From NCBI GenBank assembly GCA_964465065.1, contig CAYXHZ010000011.1, forward strand, positions 9,166-73,165: a stretch of 64,000 nucleotides of DNA. Reading direction: 5' to 3'. The DNA is from CAYMND01 sp964465065. Lineage in GTDB: Bacteria; Acidobacteriota; Aminicenantia; UBA2199. Of the stretch, positions 25,802-33,832 are shown piece by piece. Positions within the stretch are counted from its first letter, which is position 1. Every line of letters starts with the position of its first letter. Position numbers and translations under genes: made by a program. Below the pieces are notes generated by a model, which searched no databases, was not told the origin of the DNA, and saw only the letters and a list, made by a program, of their open reading frames with translations.

Positions 25802-26340
25802 AACGGTATATGCTTTTTTTTCTCAACCTGTGCTTCATCGTCTGCCTGACCGTGTGCGGGATCTTGGAGCTCGGGGCCCAGGATGAAGCGGCGCAGCCGG
25901 TGAGCAGCGCAACCGATCCGGCCGACCAAACCCAGCAAACGGGACAGAACCAGACTGCGGAAGAAGGCATAGCGTCACCGGATACCTTCATCTACTTGCC
26001 CCGGGGCAGAAGAGACCCGTTCTGGGACCTGCTCGGCAACGCCAAGGCGGGCAAAGATGCCAAAGGTCGTGAGGCCATCCCAGGAATCGCCGGCCTGATG
26101 ATCGACGAGCTCGAACTGGACGGCATCATTTTTAAAAGCGACAAATATTTTGCCGCCATGAAGGGGCCCGACAGTCAACCGTACCTGGTAACCGTTGGCG
26201 AAAGCGTCTACGATGGCGAGATCGTGAAAATCGACAGCCACTCGGTAGTCTTTAAAAAAATATTGACGATTGCGATAGGCGGGGCAACAGAACGGTATAT
26301 CACCAAGCGTTTAAACCCCGAGGAGGAGCAGGAAAAATGA
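25798..26340 (+). CDS. pilP: type IV pilus assembly protein PilP
   Basis: Periplasmic linker between PilNO and the PilQ secretin. 180 residues. A hydrophobic N-terminus (5-26) contains two Cys, at FIVC and LTVCG; either could be a lipidation site, though neither is a textbook lipobox. Then a Gln/Thr-rich linker and a beta-sandwich domain with RRDPFWDL, LELDGIIFKSDKYFAAMKG and VGESVYDGEIVKIDSHSVVF, the usual PilP core. It overlaps pilO and pilQ by 4 bases each. Confidence 0.92.
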   Translation: MKRYMLFFLNLCFIVCLTVCGILELGAQDEAAQPVSSATDPADQTQQTGQNQTAEEGIASPDTFIYLPRGRRDPFWDLLGNAKAGKDAKGREAIPGIAGLMIDELELDGIIFKSDKYFAAMKGPDSQPYLVTVGESVYDGEIVKIDSHSVVFKKILTIAIGGATERYITKRLNPEEEQEK

Positions 26341-28523
26341 GGCGAATGATTGTTCTAATACTCTGTCTGACCATTACGACACTGTGGGCTGCGGATAAAG
26401 TCAGCGTGCGGGGCGTCGAACTGCTTGAGGGGGATCATGTCGTTCAGATCCGTTTCGTGACCAGCGAAGCGATTCCGCCGATTCCCGACGTGAGCGAAAA
26501 AGACGGCAATCGACTGGTTCTTTTCAGCCCGGACTTGTCTTTCCAGCTGAACCAGCCCGAATACCGGTTCGAGTCGCCGCAGGTCAAGACGGTTCGCATC
26601 AGCGAGGCCGGTGCCGAAATCGAGCTTCACGCCAAGACTCAATACCGTCTGTTCAGCAATGGAGACGGACTCTTTGTCGAATTTCCCAAAACACAGTCCG
26701 AACCGGTTCAGCTGGTGAACATGAAGCCGGAAGCGCAGCCTGAGCCAGAAGCCACCCAGAAGCCAGCCGGTGAGCTGCAGGTCATGGTTCAATCTTCCGG
26801 GCAGGATTCGGTGCAGCTGCTGATCAATGTCCCCCAGAAAACCCGCTTCGAGGTCATTCCGATCGAACGGGAGCCATACCGTCTGGCCATCGATCTGCAG
26901 GGTGTCCGCGCCAAGGCCCTGAAAGAGGAGATCGAACGCTTCAACGTACATAAGGTTCGTGGCGCGCCCAATACACCTGAAGTGTACCGGGTTGTTTTCG
27001 ATCTGGCTTTTCTGAGTCAATACCGGGTGGACCCGGTCGAGGGCGGCCTGTTGATCGAGTTTTACCGCCACGAGCAACCGGCTGCCGCCTTGGCGCTTGC
27101 CGCCGGGACCGAGCTGGAGAAGCCCGCGGCTGCCGAACCGGCGCCGGTCGCCGCAGTAGCCGCGGTTGACAGTGCATTCTTCATGGAAGAAGCGGCCCTG
27201 GCCGACCCCAGCCCGCAGGAAAACGCGGCGGCGGCCACGGATCCGGTTTCTCCGCACGGTTATTCGAAATCGACTATTGCCGAAGGCACGGCTTCGTATA
27301 AAGGCGAACCCTACGATTTTGTGTTCAAGAACGCGGACCTGCTGAACGTGCTCAAGGATATCGCCAAGCTTGCCGAGATCAACATCGTGGTCGATCCGGG
27401 AGTTTCCGGCAAGGTCACCTCCGAACTGGTACAGGTGCCCTGGGATCAGGCTCTGGAAATCTTTCTCAAACAGAACAAACTGGGTATGGTGATCGACGGC
27501 AACATCATGCGTATCGGCAAAGTCGAGGACCTGGCCAAGGAAGCCGAGCAGCTCCGAAAGCTTCAGGAGGCCCGCGACATGGAAGGCAAGCTGGAGGTGA
27601 TCACCCGGCCGCTCAGTTACGCCAAAGCCACCCAGGTGGCTAAGCTGCTGGAAAAGCAGCTGTCCAAACGCGGCGAGATCCAGGTCGATGAACGTTCCAA
27701 CAGCATGATCATCTCCGAGGTTCCGGACCGGGTCAAGATCCTGGACCGCCTGATCGAGACGATCGACGTCGCCAACCAGCAGGTGTCGATCGAGGCCCGT
27801 ATCGTGGAATCGAACCATACCGACGCCAATGCGTTCGGCATTAATTGGGGGGTAAGCGGTGTTATGTCGTCAAAATACGGTAATCAGACGACGTTAAAGT
27901 TTCCCAATTCCATCGAGGCCAAATCGGGTCTGGATAATGGATATGCGATCAACTTGCCAATTTCTGGAAACAATGCGCCCAATACGGCCTTGGGACTGTC
28001 GTTTGGCAATATCGCCGGAACTTTTGGGCTAGATGTCATGCTGCAGGCGATGGAGAGCAAGGGGCAGATTCGCATCCTGTCTTCACCGCGGACTACTACC
28101 CAGAACAACATGGAGGCCGAACTCATTAACGGCCGCAAGATCCCGATCCAGACGCAGCAGCCCAATGGTACATATACCGTAACATATGTAAATGCCGCTC
28201 TGGAGTTGAAAGTAAAACCGCAGATCACCGCGGAGGGTACAATCATTACCGAAGTCGACATTAAAAACGATGCGGCTGATTTTTCTCAGCAGGTATTGGG
28301 ATCACCGACAATCAACACCCAGAGCGCCAAGAATACCATCATGGTCAAGGATGGCGGAACAATTGTGATCGGCGGCCTGTACCGGATCGAGAGTAATGAC
28401 ACCAAGCAGAGTGTGCCTTTACTTGGGAAGATTCCTTTATTGGGTAATCTTTTCCGAAACAATGCAAAGTATACTGCCAAACGGGAGCTCTTGATATTTA
28501 TCACGCCCCGAATTGTCAAGTAG
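26337..28523 (+). CDS. pilQ: type IV pilus secretin PilQ
   Basis: Outer-membrane channel through which the pilus passes. 728 residues: signal peptide (1-19), two AMIN-type peptidoglycan-binding regions (about 20-110 and 145-235), an Ala/Pro-rich linker (235-310), an N0/STN domain from about 322 (YDFVFKNADLLNVLKDIAKL), a secretin N1 domain from about 421 and the C-terminal secretin domain from about 485 (IEARIVESN; VKDGGTIVIGGLYR; PLLGKIPLLGNLFRNN; LLIFITPRIVK). Last gene of the overlapping pilMNOPQ set. Confidence 0.96.
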   Translation: MRRMIVLILCLTITTLWAADKVSVRGVELLEGDHVVQIRFVTSEAIPPIPDVSEKDGNRLVLFSPDLSFQLNQPEYRFESPQVKTVRISEAGAEIELHAKTQYRLFSNGDGLFVEFPKTQSEPVQLVNMKPEAQPEPEATQKPAGELQVMVQSSGQDSVQLLINVPQKTRFEVIPIEREPYRLAIDLQGVRAKALKEEIERFNVHKVRGAPNTPEVYRVVFDLAFLSQYRVDPVEGGLLIEFYRHEQPAAALALAAGTELEKPAAAEPAPVAAVAAVDSAFFMEEAALADPSPQENAAAATDPVSPHGYSKSTIAEGTASYKGEPYDFVFKNADLLNVLKDIAKLAEINIVVDPGVSGKVTSELVQVPWDQALEIFLKQNKLGMVIDGNIMRIGKVEDLAKEAEQLRKLQEARDMEGKLEVITRPLSYAKATQVAKLLEKQLSKRGEIQVDERSNSMIISEVPDRVKILDRLIETIDVANQQVSIEARIVESNHTDANAFGINWGVSGVMSSKYGNQTTLKFPNSIEAKSGLDNGYAINLPISGNNAPNTALGLSFGNIAGTFGLDVMLQAMESKGQIRILSSPRTTTQNNMEAELINGRKIPIQTQQPNGTYTVTYVNAALELKVKPQITAEGTIITEVDIKNDAADFSQQVLGSPTINTQSAKNTIMVKDGGTIVIGGLYRIESNDTKQSVPLLGKIPLLGNLFRNNAKYTAKRELLIFITPRIVK

Positions 28524-28534
28524 GAGGTGATCAG

Positions 28535-29152
28535 GTGAACACCATGAACAAGTATATCAAGATAGCACTTTTGGGCTCGTTGCTGGTCCTGGCCGGTTGC
28601 AACGCCGTGGAGAATCTCAGCAATTCGGGAACCCGGTTGATCATCAGCGCAATCAAAGGCGTAACCGATGGCACGACAACGGAATCCGATGTTTTCATGT
28701 CGGATGTCTGGCTCAAGGAGAGCGTTGTCAATACCAATGCCGTTCTATACCTGAACGCCGTTATGCTCAATCCCGATACAACCAGCGATGATATCAGTCA
28801 TTACAACAACGTGATCGTCGATCGTATCGACGTCAATTTTACCCGAACCGACGGTCGCAATACACCTCTGGTCGATGTACCGCTGGCTTTCTCAGTGCCG
28901 GTTAACCAGCAGGTTTCTGTAGGAACGGAAACTGCGCTGTCTTTTATCCTCATCCGCCATAATGCCAAGATGGAGCCTCCGCTTCGGGATCTCCGGGAAT
29001 TGGGGCAGGAGCATGTACTCGTGCTGGTAGCTAACATCACTGTCTATTCGTACGATTTGGCGGGCAACCGTCTGGAACCGGTCAATGGTTGGGTGGAGGT
29101 GCACTGCGCCAATTTTGCCGATCCAGATGAAGAAGAAGACGAGGAAGAGTAA
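28535..29152 (+). CDS. lipoprotein of the pil locus
   Basis: A 205-residue predicted lipoprotein with lipobox LAGC (Cys22) followed by Asn, which fits outer-membrane sorting. The body is beta-rich with no family I recognise and ends in an acidic tail (DPDEEEDEEE). The GTG start is chosen because AGGAGG lies 7 bases upstream; an ATG three codons later is too far from it. The gene begins 11 bases after pilQ and is surely cotranscribed. A pilotin-like or surface role is only a guess. Confidence 0.85.
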   Translation: MNTMNKYIKIALLGSLLVLAGCNAVENLSNSGTRLIISAIKGVTDGTTTESDVFMSDVWLKESVVNTNAVLYLNAVMLNPDTTSDDISHYNNVIVDRIDVNFTRTDGRNTPLVDVPLAFSVPVNQQVSVGTETALSFILIRHNAKMEPPLRDLRELGQEHVLVLVANITVYSYDLAGNRLEPVNGWVEVHCANFADPDEEEDEEE

Positions 29153-29170
29153 TCGTAAGGAGAGTCAACC

Positions 29171-29662
29171 ATGAAAAAAAAGATTGCAATAATATCTTTG
29201 CTAAGTTTCTTGATATTTGTGTCCGCATCCTGCACCCGTGATGATGCTGCCGACTCCGACGATTTGTTCGGGCCGTCCAGCTTACACTACATCGTCGAAG
29301 GCTCGGCGACACCGTCCATCCTCTGGGTCAACGGCAGCACCCGGCCCAGTACGGTCGTCAAGGCCGTGGTCACCGATTATCAGCGCAAACCTCTGGCCAA
29401 CCAGAAGGTGTACTTTCAGCAGATGGGCTCGTCGAATGGAGTTTACCTGCTCGCCGAATACGGTTATTTCGAAAATGACGGCCGGGCCATGTACAAGCGC
29501 ACCGACGCCAACGGCGTGGTGCAGGTGACCTTTTACGGTCCCTTGGTGATGGGCAGCCAGACGGAATTTTTCATCAAGGCCATGGTTCAGGACATCGATC
29601 AGACCTATACAGATGGACCTTGCGACTACATTAAGATACAATTGGTATTCGATTACGAATAA
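29171..29662 (+). CDS. lipoprotein with an Ig-like domain
   Basis: A 163-residue predicted lipoprotein: lipobox SASC (Cys21), an Asp-rich linker, then a single beta-sandwich domain (VVKAVVTDYQRKPLANQKVY; TDANGVVQVTFYG) of the Ig-like or Big type found in invasin-like and adhesion proteins. A GGAGAG lies 9 bases before the ATG. It lies 18 bases after the previous lipoprotein in the pil operon, so it may decorate the pilus port or the cell surface. Confidence 0.85.
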   Translation: MKKKIAIISLLSFLIFVSASCTRDDAADSDDLFGPSSLHYIVEGSATPSILWVNGSTRPSTVVKAVVTDYQRKPLANQKVYFQQMGSSNGVYLLAEYGYFENDGRAMYKRTDANGVVQVTFYGPLVMGSQTEFFIKAMVQDIDQTYTDGPCDYIKIQLVFDYE

Positions 29663-29686
29663 ATTGCATGCGGAGGACGGTTTGAC

Positions 29687-30652
29687 GTGACGGATTTTCA
29701 AAGTGAACGGGCTCGTCTGGCCGAGCTGGAGGCGCTGCTACGCTTCGGCAAGTTCGATGAAGCGGTGGCCATGGGTACGGAACTGGTCGTCCAGTTTCCG
29801 GACTCGTTTCTGATCCGCCTGCAGCTCGCCAGAGCGCTGAAAGAGAACAAGGCCCTGTTGCGGGCGCAGGCCGTTTTATCGGAATTGGCAGACCGCTATG
29901 GCGACAACATCACCTTCCTGATCGAACGCGGCGACCTGCACAGACGACTCGGTCATCTGGACGCGGCCGAGCAGGATTATCAGAAGATCCTGTTTCTGGA
30001 CCCCTTCAACGGCAAGATCAAGAGCGCCCTGGAGGAGCTCGAGATCGAGAGAAAAGAGCAGAAGAATCCGGCTTTCGAGGAGGTGGATTACCGTAACGAC
30101 GTCTTCCGCCAGGATCAGACAGTACCGGAACTGGTGATGAAAACGGACAGCGAACCGCAGCCCGTGAACTATGAGCCGGTGATCGATCTGGACGCCGAAC
30201 CCGAAAACGAGCAATTCTTCAATCCGGTCAGTGCGGAAGCGTTGCTGCAGGAGCCCGAACCGGAACCGAACCTGGACATTTCACCCGAGGAATGGTCGGT
30301 GTCGGCTCCCGATGAAGAGTCGGAAGGCACACCCGTCGGCGGCTCCGAGCCTGAGGACTGGGTTCAAGTGGACATTTCGCCGGCGGCCGAGCCGGTAAGC
30401 CCTGCCGAGGATTCTTCTCCCAACCATGAAATGGGCTTTGTCACCGAAAGCGCCGCATTGCTGTACGCGCAGCAGGGGCTTTACAAAGAAGCTCTGGCAA
30501 TTTATGAACGTCTGGGTCAGATCAGCCATGACGACAAGTATCGGCAACGCATTGCTCGAATCAAGGGCAAGATTGCCGCGGAACGACAATTGGAATATTT
30601 CCAGAAGTTGTTGACTCATTTCAACGGCGACAGGGGAAGCTACTTTGTTTGA
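29687..30652 (+). CDS. TPR protein downstream of pilQ
   Basis: 321 residues, no signal peptide, so probably cytoplasmic. TPR-like helices span residues 5-125 (LLRFGKFDEAVAMGTELVV; DAAEQDYQKILFLDP). A long acidic, Pro- and Glu-rich linker follows (about 125-245), then a final TPR pair (LLYAQQGLYKEALAIYERLG). The GTG start has GGAGGA 10 bases upstream. It overlaps the roadblock-like gene by 8 bases, and the two probably work together, perhaps linking the pilus machine to a polarity GTPase. Confidence 0.85.
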   Translation: MTDFQSERARLAELEALLRFGKFDEAVAMGTELVVQFPDSFLIRLQLARALKENKALLRAQAVLSELADRYGDNITFLIERGDLHRRLGHLDAAEQDYQKILFLDPFNGKIKSALEELEIERKEQKNPAFEEVDYRNDVFRQDQTVPELVMKTDSEPQPVNYEPVIDLDAEPENEQFFNPVSAEALLQEPEPEPNLDISPEEWSVSAPDEESEGTPVGGSEPEDWVQVDISPAAEPVSPAEDSSPNHEMGFVTESAALLYAQQGLYKEALAIYERLGQISHDDKYRQRIARIKGKIAAERQLEYFQKLLTHFNGDRGSYFV

Positions 30653-30992
30653 AAAAGGGTTTGAATTTATCAAGAAAAAGGAACCGAAGCTTCATTATAT
30701 GGCCATCTGGGGAACGGATGGCATCGAATTGAAGAAAGAACATTTCAACGGGTTCACTCTCGATTACGATCTGGTATCGGCGCAGATATCCGATGTCATC
30801 AACCGCATCGAGGCCATCCAGCCCAGGTTTCGCAGTATTTCCATCGAATTGAACTGGGACAAGGAGCGCTTTGTCATTCAGAACATCAACGAACAGTATG
30901 TGTTGATCCTGTTGACCAGTTCCGAGGTGCCGTTCAGCAAGATGCGCTACTATGCCGCCCGGGTCCGGGATATGTTTCTGGCCGAGCTGTAA
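30645..30992 (+). CDS. roadblock/LC7-like small protein
   Basis: 115 residues. The alternating helices and strands (MAIWGTDGIELKKEHF; ISDVINRIEAIQPRF; QYVLILLTSSEVPFSKMRYYAARVRDMF) match the roadblock/LC7 fold seen in MglB-type regulators of small GTPases. The assignment is by pattern, not by a strict motif. The start is TTG with AGGGGA upstream, overlapping the TPR gene by 8 bases. It is the last gene of the pil run and ends 22 bases from the convergent rsmB. Confidence 0.7.
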   Translation: MFEKGFEFIKKKEPKLHYMAIWGTDGIELKKEHFNGFTLDYDLVSAQISDVINRIEAIQPRFRSISIELNWDKERFVIQNINEQYVLILLTSSEVPFSKMRYYAARVRDMFLAEL

Positions 30993-31014
30993 GCTCTCGC
31001 CGGCGTCTTTTTGT

Positions 31015-32325
31015 TCATACTTTTTCTGAAGGTGGAAAGAGTGTCATGAAAAAAAGATCCGGATTCAGTTGCCGGTCCGGCAGGGTGTGGATTCCGAAAT
31101 CCGACTGAATATGGGGAATTCCCAGCTCGGTCAGATCGGAACTCAAGCGATTTCGGGCCCGGGCGAAATCCGTGCTGTCGACATCAAGCTCCTGGAGAAT
31201 CTGTTGGATCAAAGCGCTGGTTTCCTGACGGGTGAAAGTGCAGACCGAATAGAGCAACTGGGCTCGGCGGAACCTGTCCAAAGCGGTCCTGATCATCTGC
31301 TGCTGCCGGCGGGCGAGTTCGCTTATCCGTTCTGCCGATGTGTCGTAGCGCCGGTCCGGGTGTTTACGGATGGTGCCGAAAGCCGAACATGGCGCGTCCA
31401 GCACCACCAGGTCGAAACTGTCGGAAAATGGTGGATTCAGGGCATCGGCGCAGCACAAGGAGATCTTATCGAAACGGTCCGGTTGATGACTTTTCCGGCT
31501 GGCGAGTCGCTTGAGACGGTGCAGAGACAGGTCGCAGGCCATGATCTGCGTCCGCGGGGCCATCATGGCCAGAAGGCTGCTTTTACTGCCGGGGGCCGCG
31601 CAGAGGTCCAGGACTGAACGGGGATTCAGCCTGGATGAAAAATAGGATATGAACTGGCTGGAGATATTCTGCAGCAGGTCGTGGTGTTGCAACAGCTCAT
31701 GGCTGCCGATCTCTTGAATACTGGTATGGGAACGGATTCGTTGCAAAAAAATGCCGGCCTGGGAAGCGGTTGCGGGGAAGCTGGCGACGTTCAGACTGTG
31801 GAAGACCGGTTCGCTATTCAGGTAGTCGAGGAAATCATGGATTTTCTGGCCGGTGAATGTGTCCTGCAGGTGGTCAATCAGGTCCGGAGGAAAGGAATAG
31901 CGAAGCGGCAGCGCCAATGCCGGGATGATTGTATCCAGCAATGTCCTGCGCTCGCGGCTGATACCGCGTAACAACGCGTTGGCGTAGCCTTTATGGTGCG
32001 GGATACACAGCGAGACGGCGGAATGAATCACCGCGTGGTCCGGGATGGTGTCGTCGTACAGCAGCTGATAAACGCCAGTGATCAGAATCGCCCGTAGTTT
32101 GGGGTGGAGCTTGCCAACCGGGACCGTACCGTTCTCGGTCAGCAGGTGTTCGATGAGCAGCAGACGGCGGAGGATTCCGAAAACCGTTGCTGTCAGTTTG
32201 GGACGGACGGAGGGCTCGAGTCCGGTAAGAATGGGTCCCAATACGGACGATGCGGTTTGCTGACAATCCGGTTTCCAGGTTTGGAAAAAACGGCTGCTCA
32301 GCGATACGAGTTGCCGGTTATCCAA
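31015..32325 (-). CDS. rsmB: 16S rRNA cytosine-967 C5-methyltransferase RsmB
   Basis: 436 residues. A NusB-like RNA-binding N-terminal domain is followed by a Rossmann methyltransferase domain with VLDLCAAPGSKSSLLA (SAM binding), DAPCSAFGTIRKHPD and the cysteine motif YSVCTF. The two motif cysteines serve as catalyst and release base in this family. It overlaps fmt by 8 bases in the def-fmt-rsmB order, a common bacterial arrangement. Confidence 0.95.
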   Translation of the reverse strand: MDNRQLVSLSSRFFQTWKPDCQQTASSVLGPILTGLEPSVRPKLTATVFGILRRLLLIEHLLTENGTVPVGKLHPKLRAILITGVYQLLYDDTIPDHAVIHSAVSLCIPHHKGYANALLRGISRERRTLLDTIIPALALPLRYSFPPDLIDHLQDTFTGQKIHDFLDYLNSEPVFHSLNVASFPATASQAGIFLQRIRSHTSIQEIGSHELLQHHDLLQNISSQFISYFSSRLNPRSVLDLCAAPGSKSSLLAMMAPRTQIMACDLSLHRLKRLASRKSHQPDRFDKISLCCADALNPPFSDSFDLVVLDAPCSAFGTIRKHPDRRYDTSAERISELARRQQQMIRTALDRFRRAQLLYSVCTFTRQETSALIQQILQELDVDSTDFARARNRLSSDLTELGIPHIQSDFGIHTLPDRQLNPDLFFMTLFPPSEKV

Positions 32326-33247
32326 GCGTTTGCCCCAGAGGGTTGCCCCGGGAGTAACAGTATGGGGTCATCGGGTTTTTCCCTGGTGGCTGGATTTGCT
32401 GGATTTTGAGCAACGAGTGCGCTCCGCAGTACACGTCCAGGGAATCGCCGCTCAGGGCATGGATCTGGCCGGGCCGGCCGTGATGAGGAAAATCCAAGGC
32501 TTTGGCAGAAATAATCTTGATGCAGCGGTCGTTGAGCTGGAAAAAAACACCGGGCCAGGGGGTGAAGGCCCGCAATTTGTTGAAAATATCCTGAGCCGGC
32601 ATGCTCCAGTCTACGCGTCCCTCTTCCTTGGCGATCATCGGCGCCAGACTGGCTCGCGATTCATCCTGCGGGACTGGCCGGCTCGTCCCGGAGAGGATCA
32701 GGCTCACGGTTTCTTTCAGAACCTGGGCGGAACGCCGACTCATCCGTTGCCAGAGAGTCTCTGTCGTGTCGCAGTCGCTTATTTCGACCGGAAACTGTGT
32801 CCAGATCGGGCCGGCGTCCATCTTGGCGTTCAATTCGAAGATGCTGACGCCAGTCTGGGTACAACCGTCCTGAATGGCTCGTTGCACCGGAGCCGCTCCC
32901 CGGTAGGCGGGCAACAGCGAGAAGTGGACATTGATGGTCTTGTAGCGGGGAATTTTGAAAATGGTCGGCGGAATCCATTGGCCGTACGCGATCACAATTC
33001 CGAGATCGGGCTCGACGGCCTGGAGGGTTCGGGCGGCGGCCGCGTCCTTCAGCGATTCCGGTTGAATCAGCGGAATCCGTTGCTCCAGGGCGAAGTTTTT
33101 GACGCAGGAATAACAGATGCTGCGCTGACGACCGCTGGGTTTGTCCGGTTGGGTGATGATCAGCGGAATGTCGAAATCGGCAGTCAGCACCTCCAGAAAT
33201 GGCAGGCAGAGCGGGGCCGTGCCCAGAAAAACAATTCTACCACTCAT
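32318..33247 (-). CDS. fmt: methionyl-tRNA formyltransferase
   Basis: Formylates initiator Met-tRNA. 309 residues with RIVFLGTAPLCLPFL at the N-terminus, the catalytic stretch INVHFSLLPAYRGAAP and MDAGPIW, followed by the C-terminal tRNA-binding domain (LRAFTPWPGVFF). It overlaps def by 11 bases and rsmB by 8. Confidence 0.96.
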   Translation of the reverse strand: MSGRIVFLGTAPLCLPFLEVLTADFDIPLIITQPDKPSGRQRSICYSCVKNFALEQRIPLIQPESLKDAAAARTLQAVEPDLGIVIAYGQWIPPTIFKIPRYKTINVHFSLLPAYRGAAPVQRAIQDGCTQTGVSIFELNAKMDAGPIWTQFPVEISDCDTTETLWQRMSRRSAQVLKETVSLILSGTSRPVPQDESRASLAPMIAKEEGRVDWSMPAQDIFNKLRAFTPWPGVFFQLNDRCIKIISAKALDFPHHGRPGQIHALSGDSLDVYCGAHSLLKIQQIQPPGKNPMTPYCYSRGNPLGQTLG

Positions 33248-33755
33248 CGTTTTCCTTGAGCTTGAGTATCTCCCGCTTCAGCAGTCTGCGTTTGAGCGGC
33301 GAGGCCCGTTCGATAATGGTTTTACCCTGCAAGTGGTCCAGTTCGTGCTGGATGACCCGGGCGACGAAGCCGCTGAATTCCCTTTCGAACGGTTTGCCGT
33401 CCGGACTTACGGCCTTGACCAGGATGGACGTTGAGCGGGGGATTTTCAGGGAATAACCGGGGACGGACAGGCAGCCCTCCTCGTCGATTTCTGAACCCTG
33501 TGAATCCACTATGATCGGATTGATGAGGGCGAAAAATTCCTTTTCGTCCTCGCCGCCGCTGGGATCGATCAAGGCCAGACTGATCGGCAGTGCGACCTGG
33601 TTGGCAGCCAGACCGACTCCCTGGCCGTGGTACATCGTCACCCGCATCCGGGATATGACGTCCAGGATGGCTTGGTCGATTTGCTGGATGGTCTCGACCG
33701 GTTTATGCAGCAGCGGATCGCCATATTTTATAATTTCGTAGAGTGTTTCTTCCAT
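33237..33755 (-). CDS. def: peptide deformylase
   Basis: Removes the N-formyl group from new proteins. 172 residues with the three metal motifs GVGLAANQ, EGCLSVP (Cys95) and QHELDH (His137, Glu138, His141). ATG 33755 is chosen: it lies 7 bases after a perfect -10 box and begins the conserved domain at the usual place. A longer in-frame reading would extend through its own promoter. There is no Shine-Dalgarno, so the mRNA should be leaderless. Confidence 0.96.
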   Translation of the reverse strand: MEETLYEIIKYGDPLLHKPVETIQQIDQAILDVISRMRVTMYHGQGVGLAANQVALPISLALIDPSGGEDEKEFFALINPIIVDSQGSEIDEEGCLSVPGYSLKIPRSTSILVKAVSPDGKPFEREFSGFVARVIQHELDHLQGKTIIERASPLKRRLLKREILKLKENDEW

Positions 33756-33762
33756 TTGTACT

Positions 33763-33791
33763 ATTATATTTTTCGGAGTTATGGGTGTCAA
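33763..33791 (-). promoter_or_regulatory. consensus sigma-70 promoter of def-fmt-rsmB, leaderless
   Basis: Minus-strand TTGACA (33786-33791), exactly 17 bases, TATAAT (33763-33768): a perfect consensus promoter. Only 7 bases separate the -10 box from the def ATG, so transcription should start at the ATG itself. Confidence 0.8.
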
Positions 33792-33820
33792 TTGAAAATG
33801 GATGAAGACCGTGTCATAAA
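33792..33820 (+). promoter_or_regulatory. possible divergent promoter of the sigma-54-type regulator
   Basis: TTGAAA (33792-33797), 17 bases, CATAAA (33815-33820). Its -35 box directly abuts that of the def promoter, forming the palindrome TCAATTGA across the junction. The -10 box is weak. Confidence 0.4.
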
Positions 33821-33832
33821 AAGGTGCAGATA

